From: Bacteroidales bacterium H3
Lineage (GTDB): Bacteria > Bacteroidota > Bacteroidia > Bacteroidales > Muribaculaceae
Length of the DNA stretch: 64,000 nucleotides
Assembly (NCBI GenBank): GCA_001701135.1
Contig: DAAN01000019.1
Span: 133,236 to 197,235 of the forward strand
Direction of reading: 5' to 3'
In this document: piece by piece, positions 42,720-51,852 of the stretch
How the letters are laid out: each line of letters starts with the position of its first letter
Numbering within the stretch: position 1 is the stretch's first letter
Translations under genes and position numbers: made by a program
The notes under the pieces: generated by a model
What the model was told of the DNA's origin: nothing
Databases searched by the model: none
What the model saw: the letters and a program-made list of their open reading frames with translations, nothing else

Positions 42720-44549
42720 ATGAATCATGCATTTTTCCATAACCCTCCCCGACGAGGAAACGTGGTGTCCCCCAAAGAGGACAGAGCCTCGCGCAAAGGG
42801 CTGATATTACCTGTGTTGCTGCTGGCACTCATGATTGCGGGCCTGCCCGTAGCCGCCCTCGGGCGCAAGGAGGGGGCTCAGGCCCGGCTGGCCGAGCAAC
42901 AGCGCAAAGCCGACTACATATTCATGGAAGCCGGTGCACGCAATGCTCTGAACGAGTCCGACTCATATCTGGAGCTGCTGCGTGCCGCCTACGACCTCGA
43001 CACCACGCAATCGTCGGTGGGCCAGACCATCGGCTACTACCTGATGGCGCTGGCGCAGGAGGATTCCGTCATTGCCCTCAAAGGGTTCAGGATGATGCAG
43101 CGCCATTTCGACCTCCATCCCGAGGATTATTACAGCAACATATTCTACGGCATGATCAACAACACGCTGGGCAACACCGACGAGGCTATCCGCGTGTGGT
43201 CGGTCACCGATTCGCTGAACCCCGACAAACCCGATGTGGCCATAAAACTGGTGGAAGCCCTGCAACAGAAAGGGGATTCCGCCTCGCTGGTGCGTTCGCT
43301 CGGAGTGCTCGACCGCGTGGAACGCGCCGAGGGCAACGATCTGGGCATCACATCGCACAAAATCAGGGCGTTGTTGCAGCTGCGCGACACCGTCGGCACC
43401 ATCGCCGAGGTACACTCGCTGCTACGTTCCGCTCCGAAAAATGTGGCCGCACAGATCTTTGCCGGTGACATTTTCGAGCTGCTCGGGCAGCCCGATTCGG
43501 CTCTGACATATTTCAACATGGCGTGCGCCACCGACCCCGACGACGGTACGGCGGTGTATAAACGCGCCCAATATTATCTCAGCCGGGGCGACTCCACCGC
43601 CTACGACCGCGAGATTTCGCATGCCATCGATATGGAGAATCTCGATATCCAGCCCAAGATGGCTATAATGCGCGAATATGTCTACAAAGTTCACGCCGAC
43701 TCGCTCAAGGCGCCGCAGATACGCGGCATGTTCGAGAGCCTTATCAGCCAACAGCCCCATGAGCCGCAGATACGCGACCTCTACGCCTCGTATCTGGTGG
43801 TGAAGAACGATCTCCGCGGCGCACTTGAGCAGATGGAATATGCCGTGGACGGCGACTTGCACAATCCCGAACGCTGGCGCTCGATCATGAGCGTGGCATC
43901 GCAGCTCGACCGGCCCGACGAGGCGCTCCGCGAAGGCCGGCGCGCACTGGAATTCATTCCCGACGATCCGGTGGTGAATGTGCTCATGGGTGCGAATATC
44001 ATGCAGGCCGAAAAGTTTACCGAGGCCATGCCCTATCTTCGCAAGGCGCTCAGGGTCACCGACCAGGAGGATCACACCGCCCGGTCGCAGATTCTCGCCT
44101 CGATAGGCGACGTGTACTATCGCCTCGAGCAGCCCGACTCAGCTTTCACTTATTACCGCGAAGCTGTGGCGCTCGACCCCGACAATCTGCTGGCGCTGAA
44201 CAATTTCGCATACTACCTGGCTGAAAAGGAGACAGACCTCGACACAGCCGAACAGTACAGCGCGATCTGCGTGCGTGCCAATCCCTCCAACGACACGGCA
44301 ATCGACACCTACGCGTGGATCTACTACAAAAAGAAGGATTACGAGAAAGCGCGCCAGTGGATCGACCGCGCTCTCGAAATCGAAGCCGACAAACCGCAGG
44401 CCGACGTGCTCGACCATGCCGGCGACATATATTTCATGAACAGGGAAGTGCAGAAAGCTGTGGAATTCTGGCAACGCGCCCTGAAGCTCGACCCCGACAA
44501 CGAATTATTACCTAAAAAAATAAAGCAGCGCACTCCGTTTGTCGACTGA
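42720..44549 (+). CDS. Tetratricopeptide-repeat protein
   Basis: The 609-residue protein has an N-terminal membrane/signal segment (GLILPVLLLALMIAGLPVAA, about residues 30-49) and then TPR-type helical repeats to the end. The clearest are AFTYYREAVALDPDNLLALN and EKARQWIDRALEIEADKPQA. It is probably an envelope scaffold on the periplasmic side. TPR proteins of this kind often precede DUF4292 lipoprotein and envC genes in Bacteroidales, as here, hinting at a joint role in cell-wall or outer-membrane assembly. Confidence 0.85.
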   Translation: MNHAFFHNPPRRGNVVSPKEDRASRKGLILPVLLLALMIAGLPVAALGRKEGAQARLAEQQRKADYIFMEAGARNALNESDSYLELLRAAYDLDTTQSSVGQTIGYYLMALAQEDSVIALKGFRMMQRHFDLHPEDYYSNIFYGMINNTLGNTDEAIRVWSVTDSLNPDKPDVAIKLVEALQQKGDSASLVRSLGVLDRVERAEGNDLGITSHKIRALLQLRDTVGTIAEVHSLLRSAPKNVAAQIFAGDIFELLGQPDSALTYFNMACATDPDDGTAVYKRAQYYLSRGDSTAYDREISHAIDMENLDIQPKMAIMREYVYKVHADSLKAPQIRGMFESLISQQPHEPQIRDLYASYLVVKNDLRGALEQMEYAVDGDLHNPERWRSIMSVASQLDRPDEALREGRRALEFIPDDPVVNVLMGANIMQAEKFTEAMPYLRKALRVTDQEDHTARSQILASIGDVYYRLEQPDSAFTYYREAVALDPDNLLALNNFAYYLAEKETDLDTAEQYSAICVRANPSNDTAIDTYAWIYYKKKDYEKARQWIDRALEIEADKPQADVLDHAGDIYFMNREVQKAVEFWQRALKLDPDNELLPKKIKQRTPFVD

Positions 44550-44602
44550 ACGCCTTTTTAGGCTCAACGCTTACGCTCTGCCCTGTCCATCAACTGTAAT
44601 CT

Positions 44603-45475
44603 ATGTTTAAATCATTCAGCACAATATTCCTTGCCGCAGCGGCGTTGCTCCTCCTGTCGCCTCTGTCGGGATGCCGTTCGCAGAAAAAAGCCGCTGAGGG
44701 CGCCGCAGGCGGCTCCACCATCGTAATCGGCGAAAACACCGTGCCGACCTATGCCGACCTCCCGACCCGCTACAACATGCTCACCTCCTCATGGACGGCA
44801 TGGAACGACATGGAAATGTCGATAAAGCTTAGCATCAAATCGCCCAAGAAGCTAAATGCCGCCGGCAAAGTGTATATGAAACGCGGCGAATGGATTTCAA
44901 TATCCATGCGCATGCTCGGATTTGAGGTAGCGACGCTCTGGGTCGACGCCGACTCGGTGGTTGCCGTCGACAAATTCCACAAAAGATATATCAGTGAGCC
45001 GACCGCGACGCTGCTCGACGGAGCCGGCGTCACCATCACCGACATCCAGGACCTGCTGCTGGGCCGCGCGTTTTCTGTAGGCAAAGGCACGGCACGCCCC
45101 GGCAACAGCTCACTTTTCGAGTTGGCCGAAGCAGACAACGGATGGTACATACTCCCGAAAAATCAGCCTGCCGACTACTCCTACGGATTTCTTGCTTCGT
45201 CGACCATCAATGGCCTGCGCGGCGCAGTGGTCGAGGTCAACGCCAAGACCACCGTACAGGTCTACTACGACGGCATTGCTGAAAGTCGTAACGCCGGATG
45301 GTTCGCACGCAAGGTAACGGTGGAGAATTCCGGGAAGAAGAAGATCGCCGCAACCATCGAGTGGGATCTTAACAATTCCAAGTTCAACACCAATCTAAAC
45401 CGCCGCTGCCGCATCCCCGACGATTACGAGCGCATCCCCGCATCCGCTCTGTCAGGCCTGTTAAAACAACTCTAA
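44603..45475 (+). CDS. DUF4292 lipoprotein
   Basis: The 290-residue protein has a lipoprotein signal (FLAAAALLLLSPLSGC, Cys at 24) and a DUF4292 domain: YNMLTSSWTAWNDMEMSIKL, WISISMRMLGFEVATLWVD, HKRYISEPTATLLDGAGVTITD. The fold is likely LolA/LolB-like, which would bind lipid-linked material, but that is inference from the family. It sits between the TPR gene and envC with spacers of 53 and 19 bases, so these three are probably one transcript. Confidence 0.85.
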   Translation: MFKSFSTIFLAAAALLLLSPLSGCRSQKKAAEGAAGGSTIVIGENTVPTYADLPTRYNMLTSSWTAWNDMEMSIKLSIKSPKKLNAAGKVYMKRGEWISISMRMLGFEVATLWVDADSVVAVDKFHKRYISEPTATLLDGAGVTITDIQDLLLGRAFSVGKGTARPGNSSLFELAEADNGWYILPKNQPADYSYGFLASSTINGLRGAVVEVNAKTTVQVYYDGIAESRNAGWFARKVTVENSGKKKIAATIEWDLNNSKFNTNLNRRCRIPDDYERIPASALSGLLKQL

Positions 45476-45494
45476 TCCAAGACATCACACTGCC

Positions 45495-47375
45495 GTGCAA
45501 AGAATAGTCATCATTCTGCTTGCAACGCTTCTGCTGCTTATATCACCCTCGGACGCCGTCTCACAGAAGAAACGGCAAAGTTCGGCACGCACCGAGCAGA
45601 CAGCCGACCGGGGGAAGAAAAAGTCGTCGAAGAAATCATCCGGAACATCATCCCGGAAAAAATCCACAAAAAAGAATTCATCTAAAAATCAATCCTCTTC
45701 CAAAGGGAAAAAGGTGACCTCCGACCGCTCGGAAAAAGCCGTGCGCACCGACCGTCGCCAGACCGAAAAAGAGATTCAGGAGACCCGACAGAAAATAAGG
45801 CTTAATACCCGCGAGACCAACCAGAAGCTCAATCAGCTCAATCTCGTAGAGGGCGAGATAGACAAATGCAACGGCCGAATCGCAGTGATTTCAAGCCGCC
45901 TTGATTCCATCAATGGCCGCATGAAGAATGTGAGCGACTCTATCGACGCCCTCGACAGTAATCTCAAACGCATATCATCAAGCTACGTCAAGGCGGTGCG
46001 CCGGCAGCAGGGACGCCGGCAGCAGACCGGCGCGTTGGCATTCATCTTCTCCTCCGATTCATTTCAGCAGGCATGGCGCCGCGCACGCTATCTGCACCAG
46101 TTCAACAAATGGCGCGAAAAACGCACGCGCGAGATAGAGGTTGCCCGCAAGGCTCTCGATGAAAAGAAACAGAGGTTGCAGGAGCTTGGCGCCGTGGCCG
46201 CTTCATCCAAAAATCAGCTCGCACAAGAGCGTTCAGGTCTGGTAAAACGCCAGGCCCAGACTAAAGCGCTTGTTGCAGAACTGCAATCGCAAGGTTCGGA
46301 ACTCCAGCAAATTATGGCCGATCAGAAAGCACGCGCCGCGGCTCTGGAGCGCGAGCTTGATGCCGTGATCGCCCGGGAGACCGCCCGCCGTGAGGCCGAG
46401 CAGCGCGCACGAGCCGAGGCCGAGCGAAAGAAAGCCGAAGCTGAAGCCGAAGCCCGTAGGATTCGCGAGGAAGAGGCTGCACGCGCTGCCGCCGAGAAGG
46501 CCGCGGCTGAGGAAGCCGCACGCAAAGCCGAGGAAGCCGCACGCGCCGAGCAGGCCCGCAAGGAAGCTGAGGATCTTGCCAAAAAGAAGGCTGCCGAAGC
46601 CGCCTGGAAAGAGAAAGAGGCAGCAAAAGCACGCAAGGAAGCCAAAAAACAGGCCGAACGCGAAGAAGCCCAACGAAAAGCGGCCGAGGCCGAGGCTGCC
46701 AAGAAAGCCGCACGCGAGGCTGAAAAAGCACGCAAAGAGGCTGAAGCCCAGGCAAAGAAAGCCGCCAAGGAGCAGAAAGCTGCCGAAGAGCGCAAAACAC
46801 GCGAGGAAGCCCGCAGGAAAGCCCATGCCGTTAAGCGCCAGCGCAAACCCTCCACAGCTCCGGCACCATCCGAATCCGAAGGGAGCGGCTCGGCAGGCAC
46901 ACTCCACACTCCGGCCGCCTCATCGAAGGCCGGTACATCGTCGGCCTCGGTTGAGACCGGTTCCCAATTCGCCGATATGCGCGGACGCCTGTCGTTCCCG
47001 GTCGCAGGGTCGTATACCATCGTGCGCCGTTTCGGCCGTCAGACCCACCCCTCGCTCCCCCATGTGCAGACCGACAATGCCGGCGTGGACATCCAGACGA
47101 CCCGCAATGCCGGGGTGCGCGCAGTGTTCGACGGCGAAGTGTCGGCTGTGTTCCGTCCCGACGGCTACAACTCGGTGGTAGTTGTCCGCCACGGCCAATA
47201 CCTGACCGTCTACGCCAACCTCGACCATGTCAGCGTCTCCACCGGGCAGAAAGTTAAGGCCGGTCAGAACTTAGGCACAGTATTCTCCGATCCCAACGAC
47301 GACGGCCGCAGTGTGCTGCACTTCGAAGTGCGCAACGGCCGCGCCAAAGAGAATCCCGAGTCATGGCTGAAATGA
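45495..47375 (+). CDS. envC: EnvC-like murein hydrolase activator
   Basis: The 626-residue protein starts at GTG with a signal peptide (to about residue 22), followed by a Lys/Ser-rich tract (residues 25-75), a long coiled coil (about 85-300), and an Ala/Glu/Lys/Arg low-complexity helix (about 285-455). A LytM/M23 domain ends it (about 500-626). In that domain the zinc-ligand position usually read HxGVDI is NAGVDIQ, while the later HFEVR is kept, so the domain is probably a non-catalytic activator as in EnvC. It likely switches on amidases during division. Its end overlaps the next gene by 13 bases. Confidence 0.88.
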   Translation: MQRIVIILLATLLLLISPSDAVSQKKRQSSARTEQTADRGKKKSSKKSSGTSSRKKSTKKNSSKNQSSSKGKKVTSDRSEKAVRTDRRQTEKEIQETRQKIRLNTRETNQKLNQLNLVEGEIDKCNGRIAVISSRLDSINGRMKNVSDSIDALDSNLKRISSSYVKAVRRQQGRRQQTGALAFIFSSDSFQQAWRRARYLHQFNKWREKRTREIEVARKALDEKKQRLQELGAVAASSKNQLAQERSGLVKRQAQTKALVAELQSQGSELQQIMADQKARAAALERELDAVIARETARREAEQRARAEAERKKAEAEAEARRIREEEAARAAAEKAAAEEAARKAEEAARAEQARKEAEDLAKKKAAEAAWKEKEAAKARKEAKKQAEREEAQRKAAEAEAAKKAAREAEKARKEAEAQAKKAAKEQKAAEERKTREEARRKAHAVKRQRKPSTAPAPSESEGSGSAGTLHTPAASSKAGTSSASVETGSQFADMRGRLSFPVAGSYTIVRRFGRQTHPSLPHVQTDNAGVDIQTTRNAGVRAVFDGEVSAVFRPDGYNSVVVVRHGQYLTVYANLDHVSVSTGQKVKAGQNLGTVFSDPNDDGRSVLHFEVRNGRAKENPESWLK

Positions 47376-48853
47376 CCCGGGCGCCACGCCACGGAAGTCT
47401 GTCGCGCCGTGTGCTCAAAGTGATGAGCATATTCAGCGGAGTGCAGATCATCAACATATTGTGCTCCATCGCGCGAGCAAAGCTGGTGGCTGTGTGGCTC
47501 GGACCTGCCGGCATAGGACTGTTCGGCATCTACAACTCGGTGCTTGAAACCGCCTCCTCCATCTCTCAACTCGGCACCGGCACCGGCATGGTCCGCGCCG
47601 TGGCCCGGGCGCCGCGCCGGCTGCTGCCGCGGCTTGTGGCCGCATCGCGCCGGTGGGGCATGGCTCTCGGTCTGACCGCCGCCATAGTCATGATGTGCCT
47701 GTCGCCATGGCTCAGCCGCATCACCTTCGGCGACGAATCCCATATACTCCCGTTTGTCATCCTCAGCGTAGGTGTGCTGCTGATCACGATAAGCAACACC
47801 GAGAGTGCCCTGTTTCAGGGACTCAGGCTCTACTCGCCGCTGGCCCGGCGCAACGTTGCAGCATCGTTGGTCGGACTGGCTGTAACAGCGCCTATGTTCT
47901 GGCTCTGGGGTCTCGACAGCATCATTCCGGCACTGCTCGCGTTCGTCATTGTCCGATGGGTGTGCATGGGTCTTTACCGCGCCCGCGTAGAAAAGCCACA
48001 GCCATCTCTCACTGTGCGCGACACATTCACCACAGGCAAGGAATTCGCCGTGCTGGGCATCTTCATTACCATCACAACATTCGCCACCAACGCCGTAAGC
48101 TACATATTCATGTCGTATCTCAACCGCAAGACAGGCATGGATACAGCCGGATACTATCAGGCGGGGTTCACGCTCGTCAACCGATATGCCGGCATCATAC
48201 TCGCCGCCATCGGAATGGAGTATCTGCCGCGCCTGTCGCAGGTAAGCACCCACCCGCGCCGCACCGCACTGTTTCTTTCACACGAAGTGTTGCTGATCAC
48301 GCTGGTGCTCTTCCCCGCCGTCACCATCTTTGTGTGCGCCGACACCCTGATTGTCAGGCTTCTATACGACAACACATTTCTGACCATACTCCCGTTTATC
48401 ACCTGGGCAGCCGTAGGCACTCTGCTGCGCGCATGGTCGTGGTGCCTGGGGTACGTGATACTCTCACGCGGCGACGGTGTGGCCTATCTCCTTACCGAAC
48501 TGATCTCGGCTCTCACAGCCATCGGTCTGAACATTCTCTGCTACGATGCCATGGGTATTGCCGGACTCGGCGTGGCTTATATCGCCTGGTATGCCATCTA
48601 CATGCTCGAGGTGTGGATTGTGTGTCGCGTGCGCTATGCCATAACTATGAGTACCGGAGCCTTTGCGATGCCGTTGGTCGCTTTCGGCGTGGCGGGGGTT
48701 ACGGCGCTATGCCGCAGCCTGTGGGGCTGGGAGGCCGCAGTGCCGTGGGCGCTGCTTTCGGTAATCGTCTCTTATTCAGGAATGCGCCGTCTCACAGGCA
48801 TATCTCCGCTCCAACTTATAAAAAAATTTGCCGATAAGCGGGAAAAAAGGTAA
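47363..48853 (+). CDS. Polysaccharide flippase (MOP/Wzx-like)
   Basis: The 496-residue protein has 12-14 hydrophobic helices. Its N-terminus, VLKVMSIFSGVQIINILCSI and GPAGIGLFGIYNSV, matches O-antigen/lipopolysaccharide translocases of the MOP superfamily. It moves lipid-linked glycans across the inner membrane. The 13-base overlap with envC suggests coupled translation. No other capsule genes are adjacent; partners may be the GT2 and GT-C-like genes elsewhere in the window. Confidence 0.87.
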   Translation: MAEMTRAPRHGSLSRRVLKVMSIFSGVQIINILCSIARAKLVAVWLGPAGIGLFGIYNSVLETASSISQLGTGTGMVRAVARAPRRLLPRLVAASRRWGMALGLTAAIVMMCLSPWLSRITFGDESHILPFVILSVGVLLITISNTESALFQGLRLYSPLARRNVAASLVGLAVTAPMFWLWGLDSIIPALLAFVIVRWVCMGLYRARVEKPQPSLTVRDTFTTGKEFAVLGIFITITTFATNAVSYIFMSYLNRKTGMDTAGYYQAGFTLVNRYAGIILAAIGMEYLPRLSQVSTHPRRTALFLSHEVLLITLVLFPAVTIFVCADTLIVRLLYDNTFLTILPFITWAAVGTLLRAWSWCLGYVILSRGDGVAYLLTELISALTAIGLNILCYDAMGIAGLGVAYIAWYAIYMLEVWIVCRVRYAITMSTGAFAMPLVAFGVAGVTALCRSLWGWEAAVPWALLSVIVSYSGMRRLTGISPLQLIKKFADKREKR

Positions 48854-48858
48854 CTTTG
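48827..48858 (+). promoter_or_regulatory. rsmA promoter abutting the start codon
   Basis: TTTG (48827-48830), 20 bases, TAACTTTG (48851-48858) is a perfect -33/-7 pair. It lies within the last codons of the flippase gene. The rsmA ATG begins only 6 bases after the box, so the predicted 5' leader is 0-3 nt. Confidence 0.85.
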
Positions 48859-48864
48859 CATTCT

Positions 48865-49656
48865 ATGAGAATACGACCTAAGAAAGCTCTCGGACAGCAT
48901 TTCCTCACCGATCTGTCGGTGGCACAACGGATAGCCGCAACCCTCGACGACTACAAGGGGCTGCCCGTGGTGGAAGTGGGACCCGGCATGGGCGTCCTGA
49001 CCCGTTTTCTGCTTGACGAGGGACACGACGTGAAAGTGGTGGAACTCGACACGGAAAGCGTGGACTATCTCAACGCCAATTTTCCCGACCTTAAAGGGAG
49101 GATTGTCGAGGCTGATTTTCTGCGGGTCGATCTGGACGAACTGGTTCCCGGCAACGGTCCATTCTGCCTCATAGGCAATTACCCCTACAACATTTCGTCG
49201 CAGATTTTCTTCCATGCACTCGACTGGAAAGACCGCATCGTATGCTGCTCGGGGATGCTTCAGAAGGAAGTGGCCGAGCGACTTGCCGCCCCCGCCGGAA
49301 CTAAAGCCCGCGGCATACTGAGCGTGCTGCTTCAGGCATGGTACACAGTGGAATATCTCTTCACGGTCGACGAGCATGTGTTCAATCCCCCTCCCAAAGT
49401 AAAATCGGGAGTGATAAAGATGGTGCGCAACGATGTCACCGACCTCGGCTGCGACCAGACGCTGTTCCGCACAGTGGTTAAAACCACATTCGGCCAGCGC
49501 CGCAAAACCATCCGCAACTCAGTGAAGCCCCTTTTCCCGGGGGGAGCGCCGCTGCCCGATTCGCCGCTGCTGGCTCTGCGCCCCGAGCAGCTCTCAGTGG
49601 CTCAATTCGTGGAACTGACCAATCTGGTGGCAGCCGCAAAACAAGCGCTTGTTTAA
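48865..49656 (+). CDS. rsmA: 16S rRNA dimethyladenosine transferase RsmA (KsgA)
   Basis: RsmA dimethylates two adjacent adenines near the 3' end of 16S rRNA. The 263-residue product begins MRIRPKKALGQHFLTD and contains the SAM-binding VVEVGPGMGVLTRFLL, the catalytic NYPYN motif (GNYPYNISSQIF) and KTTFGQRRKTIRN. I use the ATG at 48865; the TTG three codons earlier overlaps the -7 box. The last codons and stop codon lie within a copy of the AGAGCTTG repeat. Confidence 0.96.
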   Translation: MRIRPKKALGQHFLTDLSVAQRIAATLDDYKGLPVVEVGPGMGVLTRFLLDEGHDVKVVELDTESVDYLNANFPDLKGRIVEADFLRVDLDELVPGNGPFCLIGNYPYNISSQIFFHALDWKDRIVCCSGMLQKEVAERLAAPAGTKARGILSVLLQAWYTVEYLFTVDEHVFNPPPKVKSGVIKMVRNDVTDLGCDQTLFRTVVKTTFGQRRKTIRNSVKPLFPGGAPLPDSPLLALRPEQLSVAQFVELTNLVAAAKQALV

Positions 49657-49663
49657 TAATAAA
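49644..49663. repeat. Copy of the AGAGCTTG repeat forming the rsmA stop
   Basis: AGCGCTTGTTTAATAATAAA matches the family consensus at 19 of 20 positions. The in-frame TAA of rsmA is part of it, so the repeat sets the last residues (ALV) of the protein. Confidence 0.75.
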
Positions 49664-49697
49664 CAGGTCTGAGACCCTCTAATTCATCCCTACGGCA

Positions 49698-51062
49698 ATG
49701 AAAGAGTTTGACGAGGAATTTCTTGACAGAATCAAAGGCATCATCGCCAACCGCGATGACGCTGCCGCACGCCGCGAGCTCGACGAGATGCACCCCGCCG
49801 ACATTGCCGAGCTATATCAGGACCTTGACCTCAATCAGGCCGAATATCTCTATAAACTGCTCGACGAGGACACCGCGGCCGAGGTGCTGATGCAACTCGA
49901 CGAGGATGACCGCCGCAAGCTCCTCTCCGACATGGAGCCGGAGGAGATCGCCTCGAAATATATCGACCACCTCGACACCGACGATGCCGTGGACCTTATC
50001 CAGGATCTCGACAAAGAAGATCAGGAGGAGGTGCTCTCTCACATCGACAACGTGGATCAGGCCGGCGACATCATCGACCTGCTCAAATATGACGAGGACA
50101 CCGCCGGCGGCCTGATGGGCACCGAGATGCTTGTGGTGAACGAGAACTGGTCCATGCCCGAATGCATCAAGCAGCTCAGGATGCAGGCCGAGGACATGGA
50201 CGAGGTCTATTACGTCTATGTGGTCGACAATGACGACCGCCTGCGCGGCACCCTGCCGCTGAAAGAACTAATCACCCACCCCTCGGTCTCCAAGATCAAG
50301 AATGTTATGGAGACCGACCCCGCAGCCGTGAAGACCGACACGCCACTCGACGAGGTGGCAATCGACTTCGAGAAATACGACCTTGTGGCCATGCCGGTAA
50401 TCGACTCCATCGGACGTCTGGTGGGACATATCACGGTCGACGACGTCATGGATCGCGTGCGCGAATCGCAGGAACGCGACTATCAGCTGGCATCAGGTCT
50501 GTCGCAGGATGTGGAATCCGACGACACCATCTGGCAGCAGACCCGCGCCCGTCTGCCCTGGCTTCTCATCGGCATCATGGGCGGCATAGGCAATTCACTG
50601 ATTCTCGGCAACTTCGAACAGGGATTCGCCACCAATCCCGCCATGGCGCTCTTTATCCCCATGATCGGCGGCACCGGCGGCAACGTCGGCATCCAGTCGT
50701 CGGCTATTGTGGTGCAGGGTCTTGCCAACGGTTCGCTGGAACTTAAGGACACCGCCCGGCAGCTTGGCAAGGAAGTGGGCGTAGGCCTCATCAACGGCCT
50801 GCTCATTTCGCTTATCGTATTCATCTACAACTGCTTCCGACTCGACCCGCTCAATCCCACCACTATCGCCGTGTCGCTCTCGCTGATGGCCGTGGTGCTC
50901 TTCGCGTCGATATTCGGCACCTTCGTGCCGCTGACTCTCGAGCGTTTTAAAATCGACCCCGCCCTTGCCACCGGCCCGTTCATATCCATCACCAACGACA
51001 TTATAGGCATGCTCATCTACATGCTCATATCCTCGGCGCTCCTTTCGGCATTCGCAGCGTAA
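49698..51062 (+). CDS. mgtE: MgtE family magnesium transporter
   Basis: MgtE is a Mg2+-gated inner-membrane Mg2+ channel. The 454-residue protein has the acidic N-domain (about residues 20-130, with repeated DLDxxxxEEVLxxI-type helices), two CBS domains (about 135-260; GGLMGTEMLVVNENWSM and TVDDVMDRV), and five transmembrane helices (about 285-454; FIPMIGGTGGNVGIQSSAI and the terminal FISITNDIIGMLIYMLI). All parts are intact. It is followed after 6 bases by an unknown membrane-anchored protein. Confidence 0.95.
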   Translation: MKEFDEEFLDRIKGIIANRDDAAARRELDEMHPADIAELYQDLDLNQAEYLYKLLDEDTAAEVLMQLDEDDRRKLLSDMEPEEIASKYIDHLDTDDAVDLIQDLDKEDQEEVLSHIDNVDQAGDIIDLLKYDEDTAGGLMGTEMLVVNENWSMPECIKQLRMQAEDMDEVYYVYVVDNDDRLRGTLPLKELITHPSVSKIKNVMETDPAAVKTDTPLDEVAIDFEKYDLVAMPVIDSIGRLVGHITVDDVMDRVRESQERDYQLASGLSQDVESDDTIWQQTRARLPWLLIGIMGGIGNSLILGNFEQGFATNPAMALFIPMIGGTGGNVGIQSSAIVVQGLANGSLELKDTARQLGKEVGVGLINGLLISLIVFIYNCFRLDPLNPTTIAVSLSLMAVVLFASIFGTFVPLTLERFKIDPALATGPFISITNDIIGMLIYMLISSALLSAFAA

Positions 51063-51068
51063 AGAAAC

Positions 51069-51554
51069 ATGCAGTTCATCGGCACAGTTGAGTTTTATGT
51101 CACGCTATTGCTGGCGGCAGCCATAATAGCCGGCATCATCGCCATGCCTTCGGGTCACGGTCCTGTTGAGACCGACTTCTCGGAAGCATTCCTCACTTTC
51201 GATCCGGAACTTACCGACCTCACTCCACGGATGGAGCTTGAATGCCTGCCCGACGGTTCAGTGAAACTCACCCGCATCGGCCTGCCCGACGACATCGACA
51301 GTGCCGCCACCGTGGCGCTCTCAATCACCCGCAAAGGGTTCGACCTCAGCGCCGAGGAGCGCATCACCCCGGGCGCACGCCCCTATCTGCGCACTGAATC
51401 GCAACCTGTCAACAAGGCCACATTCATCCTTGCCGGTCTCGCTCAGGAGCGGTATCACATGCGCTACAACTCCGAACCGACCACCAGTTTCACCACCCTC
51501 TCGTTTGTCAACCGTCCGGGTCTGCGTTCCACCCGTCTTTTCCGACATGCCTGA
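51069..51554 (+). CDS. Unknown membrane-anchored protein downstream of mgtE
   Basis: The 161-residue product has one N-terminal hydrophobic helix (FYVTLLLAAAIIAGIIAMP, about residues 9-27) and then a soluble, probably beta-rich domain (SEAFLTFDPELTDLTPRMEL, then a C-terminal RYHMRYNSEPTTSFTTLSF). I do not recognise a family. Six bases from mgtE implies cotranscription, perhaps a partner of the transporter. Confidence 0.7.
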   Translation: MQFIGTVEFYVTLLLAAAIIAGIIAMPSGHGPVETDFSEAFLTFDPELTDLTPRMELECLPDGSVKLTRIGLPDDIDSAATVALSITRKGFDLSAEERITPGARPYLRTESQPVNKATFILAGLAQERYHMRYNSEPTTSFTTLSFVNRPGLRSTRLFRHA

Positions 51555-51581
51555 CACGCCATGCCTGACCCGGATAAAATA

Positions 51582-51624
51582 AGAGCTTGTGTCGGTAACA
51601 TATATTATTAAACAAGCTCTTAAA
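51582..51624. repeat. Internally deleted copy of the palindromic element
   Basis: The left end AGAGCTTG (51582-51589) is joined directly to the right end (51590-51624). That 35-base right end, starting TGTCGGTAACA, equals 13073-13107 of the full-length copy except for one base. The AGAGCTTGT/ACAAGCTCT ends still form a 9-bp stem. It ends exactly where the tRNA promoter's -33 TTTG begins. Confidence 0.85.
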
Positions 51625-51656
51625 TTTGCAAAAGCCGAAAAAACTCGCTAACTTTG
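51625..51656 (+). promoter_or_regulatory. Promoter of tRNA-Gln
   Basis: TTTG (51625-51628), 20 bases, then TAACTTTG (51649-51656) is a perfect -33/-7 pair. Predicted start is about 51660, about 37 bases before the tRNA. Confidence 0.85.
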
Positions 51657-51696
51657 CAATCGCTTTAGGGAGTCACACGCCCTGAGCGCCAAGGAT

Positions 51697-51767
51697 TGTC
51701 TTATGGTGTAATGGTAGCACTGCAGTTTTTGGTTCTGCCTGTCCAGGTTCGAATCCTGGTAAGACAA
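51697..51767 (+). tRNA. tRNA-Gln (UUG anticodon)
   Basis: The acceptor stem TGTCTTA (51697-51703) pairs with TAAGACA (51760-51766), followed by the discriminator A. The T arm is CCAGG-TTCGAAT-CCTGG with the invariant TTCGA. The D arm contains GGTGTAATGGTAGCA. The anticodon loop TTTTGGT reads UUG, so it decodes CAA/CAG glutamine codons. CCA is not encoded. A T-T mismatch closes the anticodon stem (GCAGT/TCTGC). Confidence 0.96.
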
Positions 51768-51778
51768 CATCCCCCATC

Positions 51779-51813
51779 AGAGCCGGGTAGCATCCGCCCG
51801 GCTCTTTTCTTTT
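51779..51813 (+). terminator. Intrinsic terminator after tRNA-Gln
   Basis: AGAGCCGGG (51779-51787) pairs perfectly with CCCGGCTCT (51797-51805) and is followed by TTTCTTTT. A second nested hairpin (TTTACAGA ... TCTGTAAA, with GCGGG/CCCGC inside, to about 51856) follows directly. Confidence 0.9.
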
Positions 51814-51852
51814 ACAGAAATTGCGCGGGTCGACCCCCGCAAGCATCTCTGT

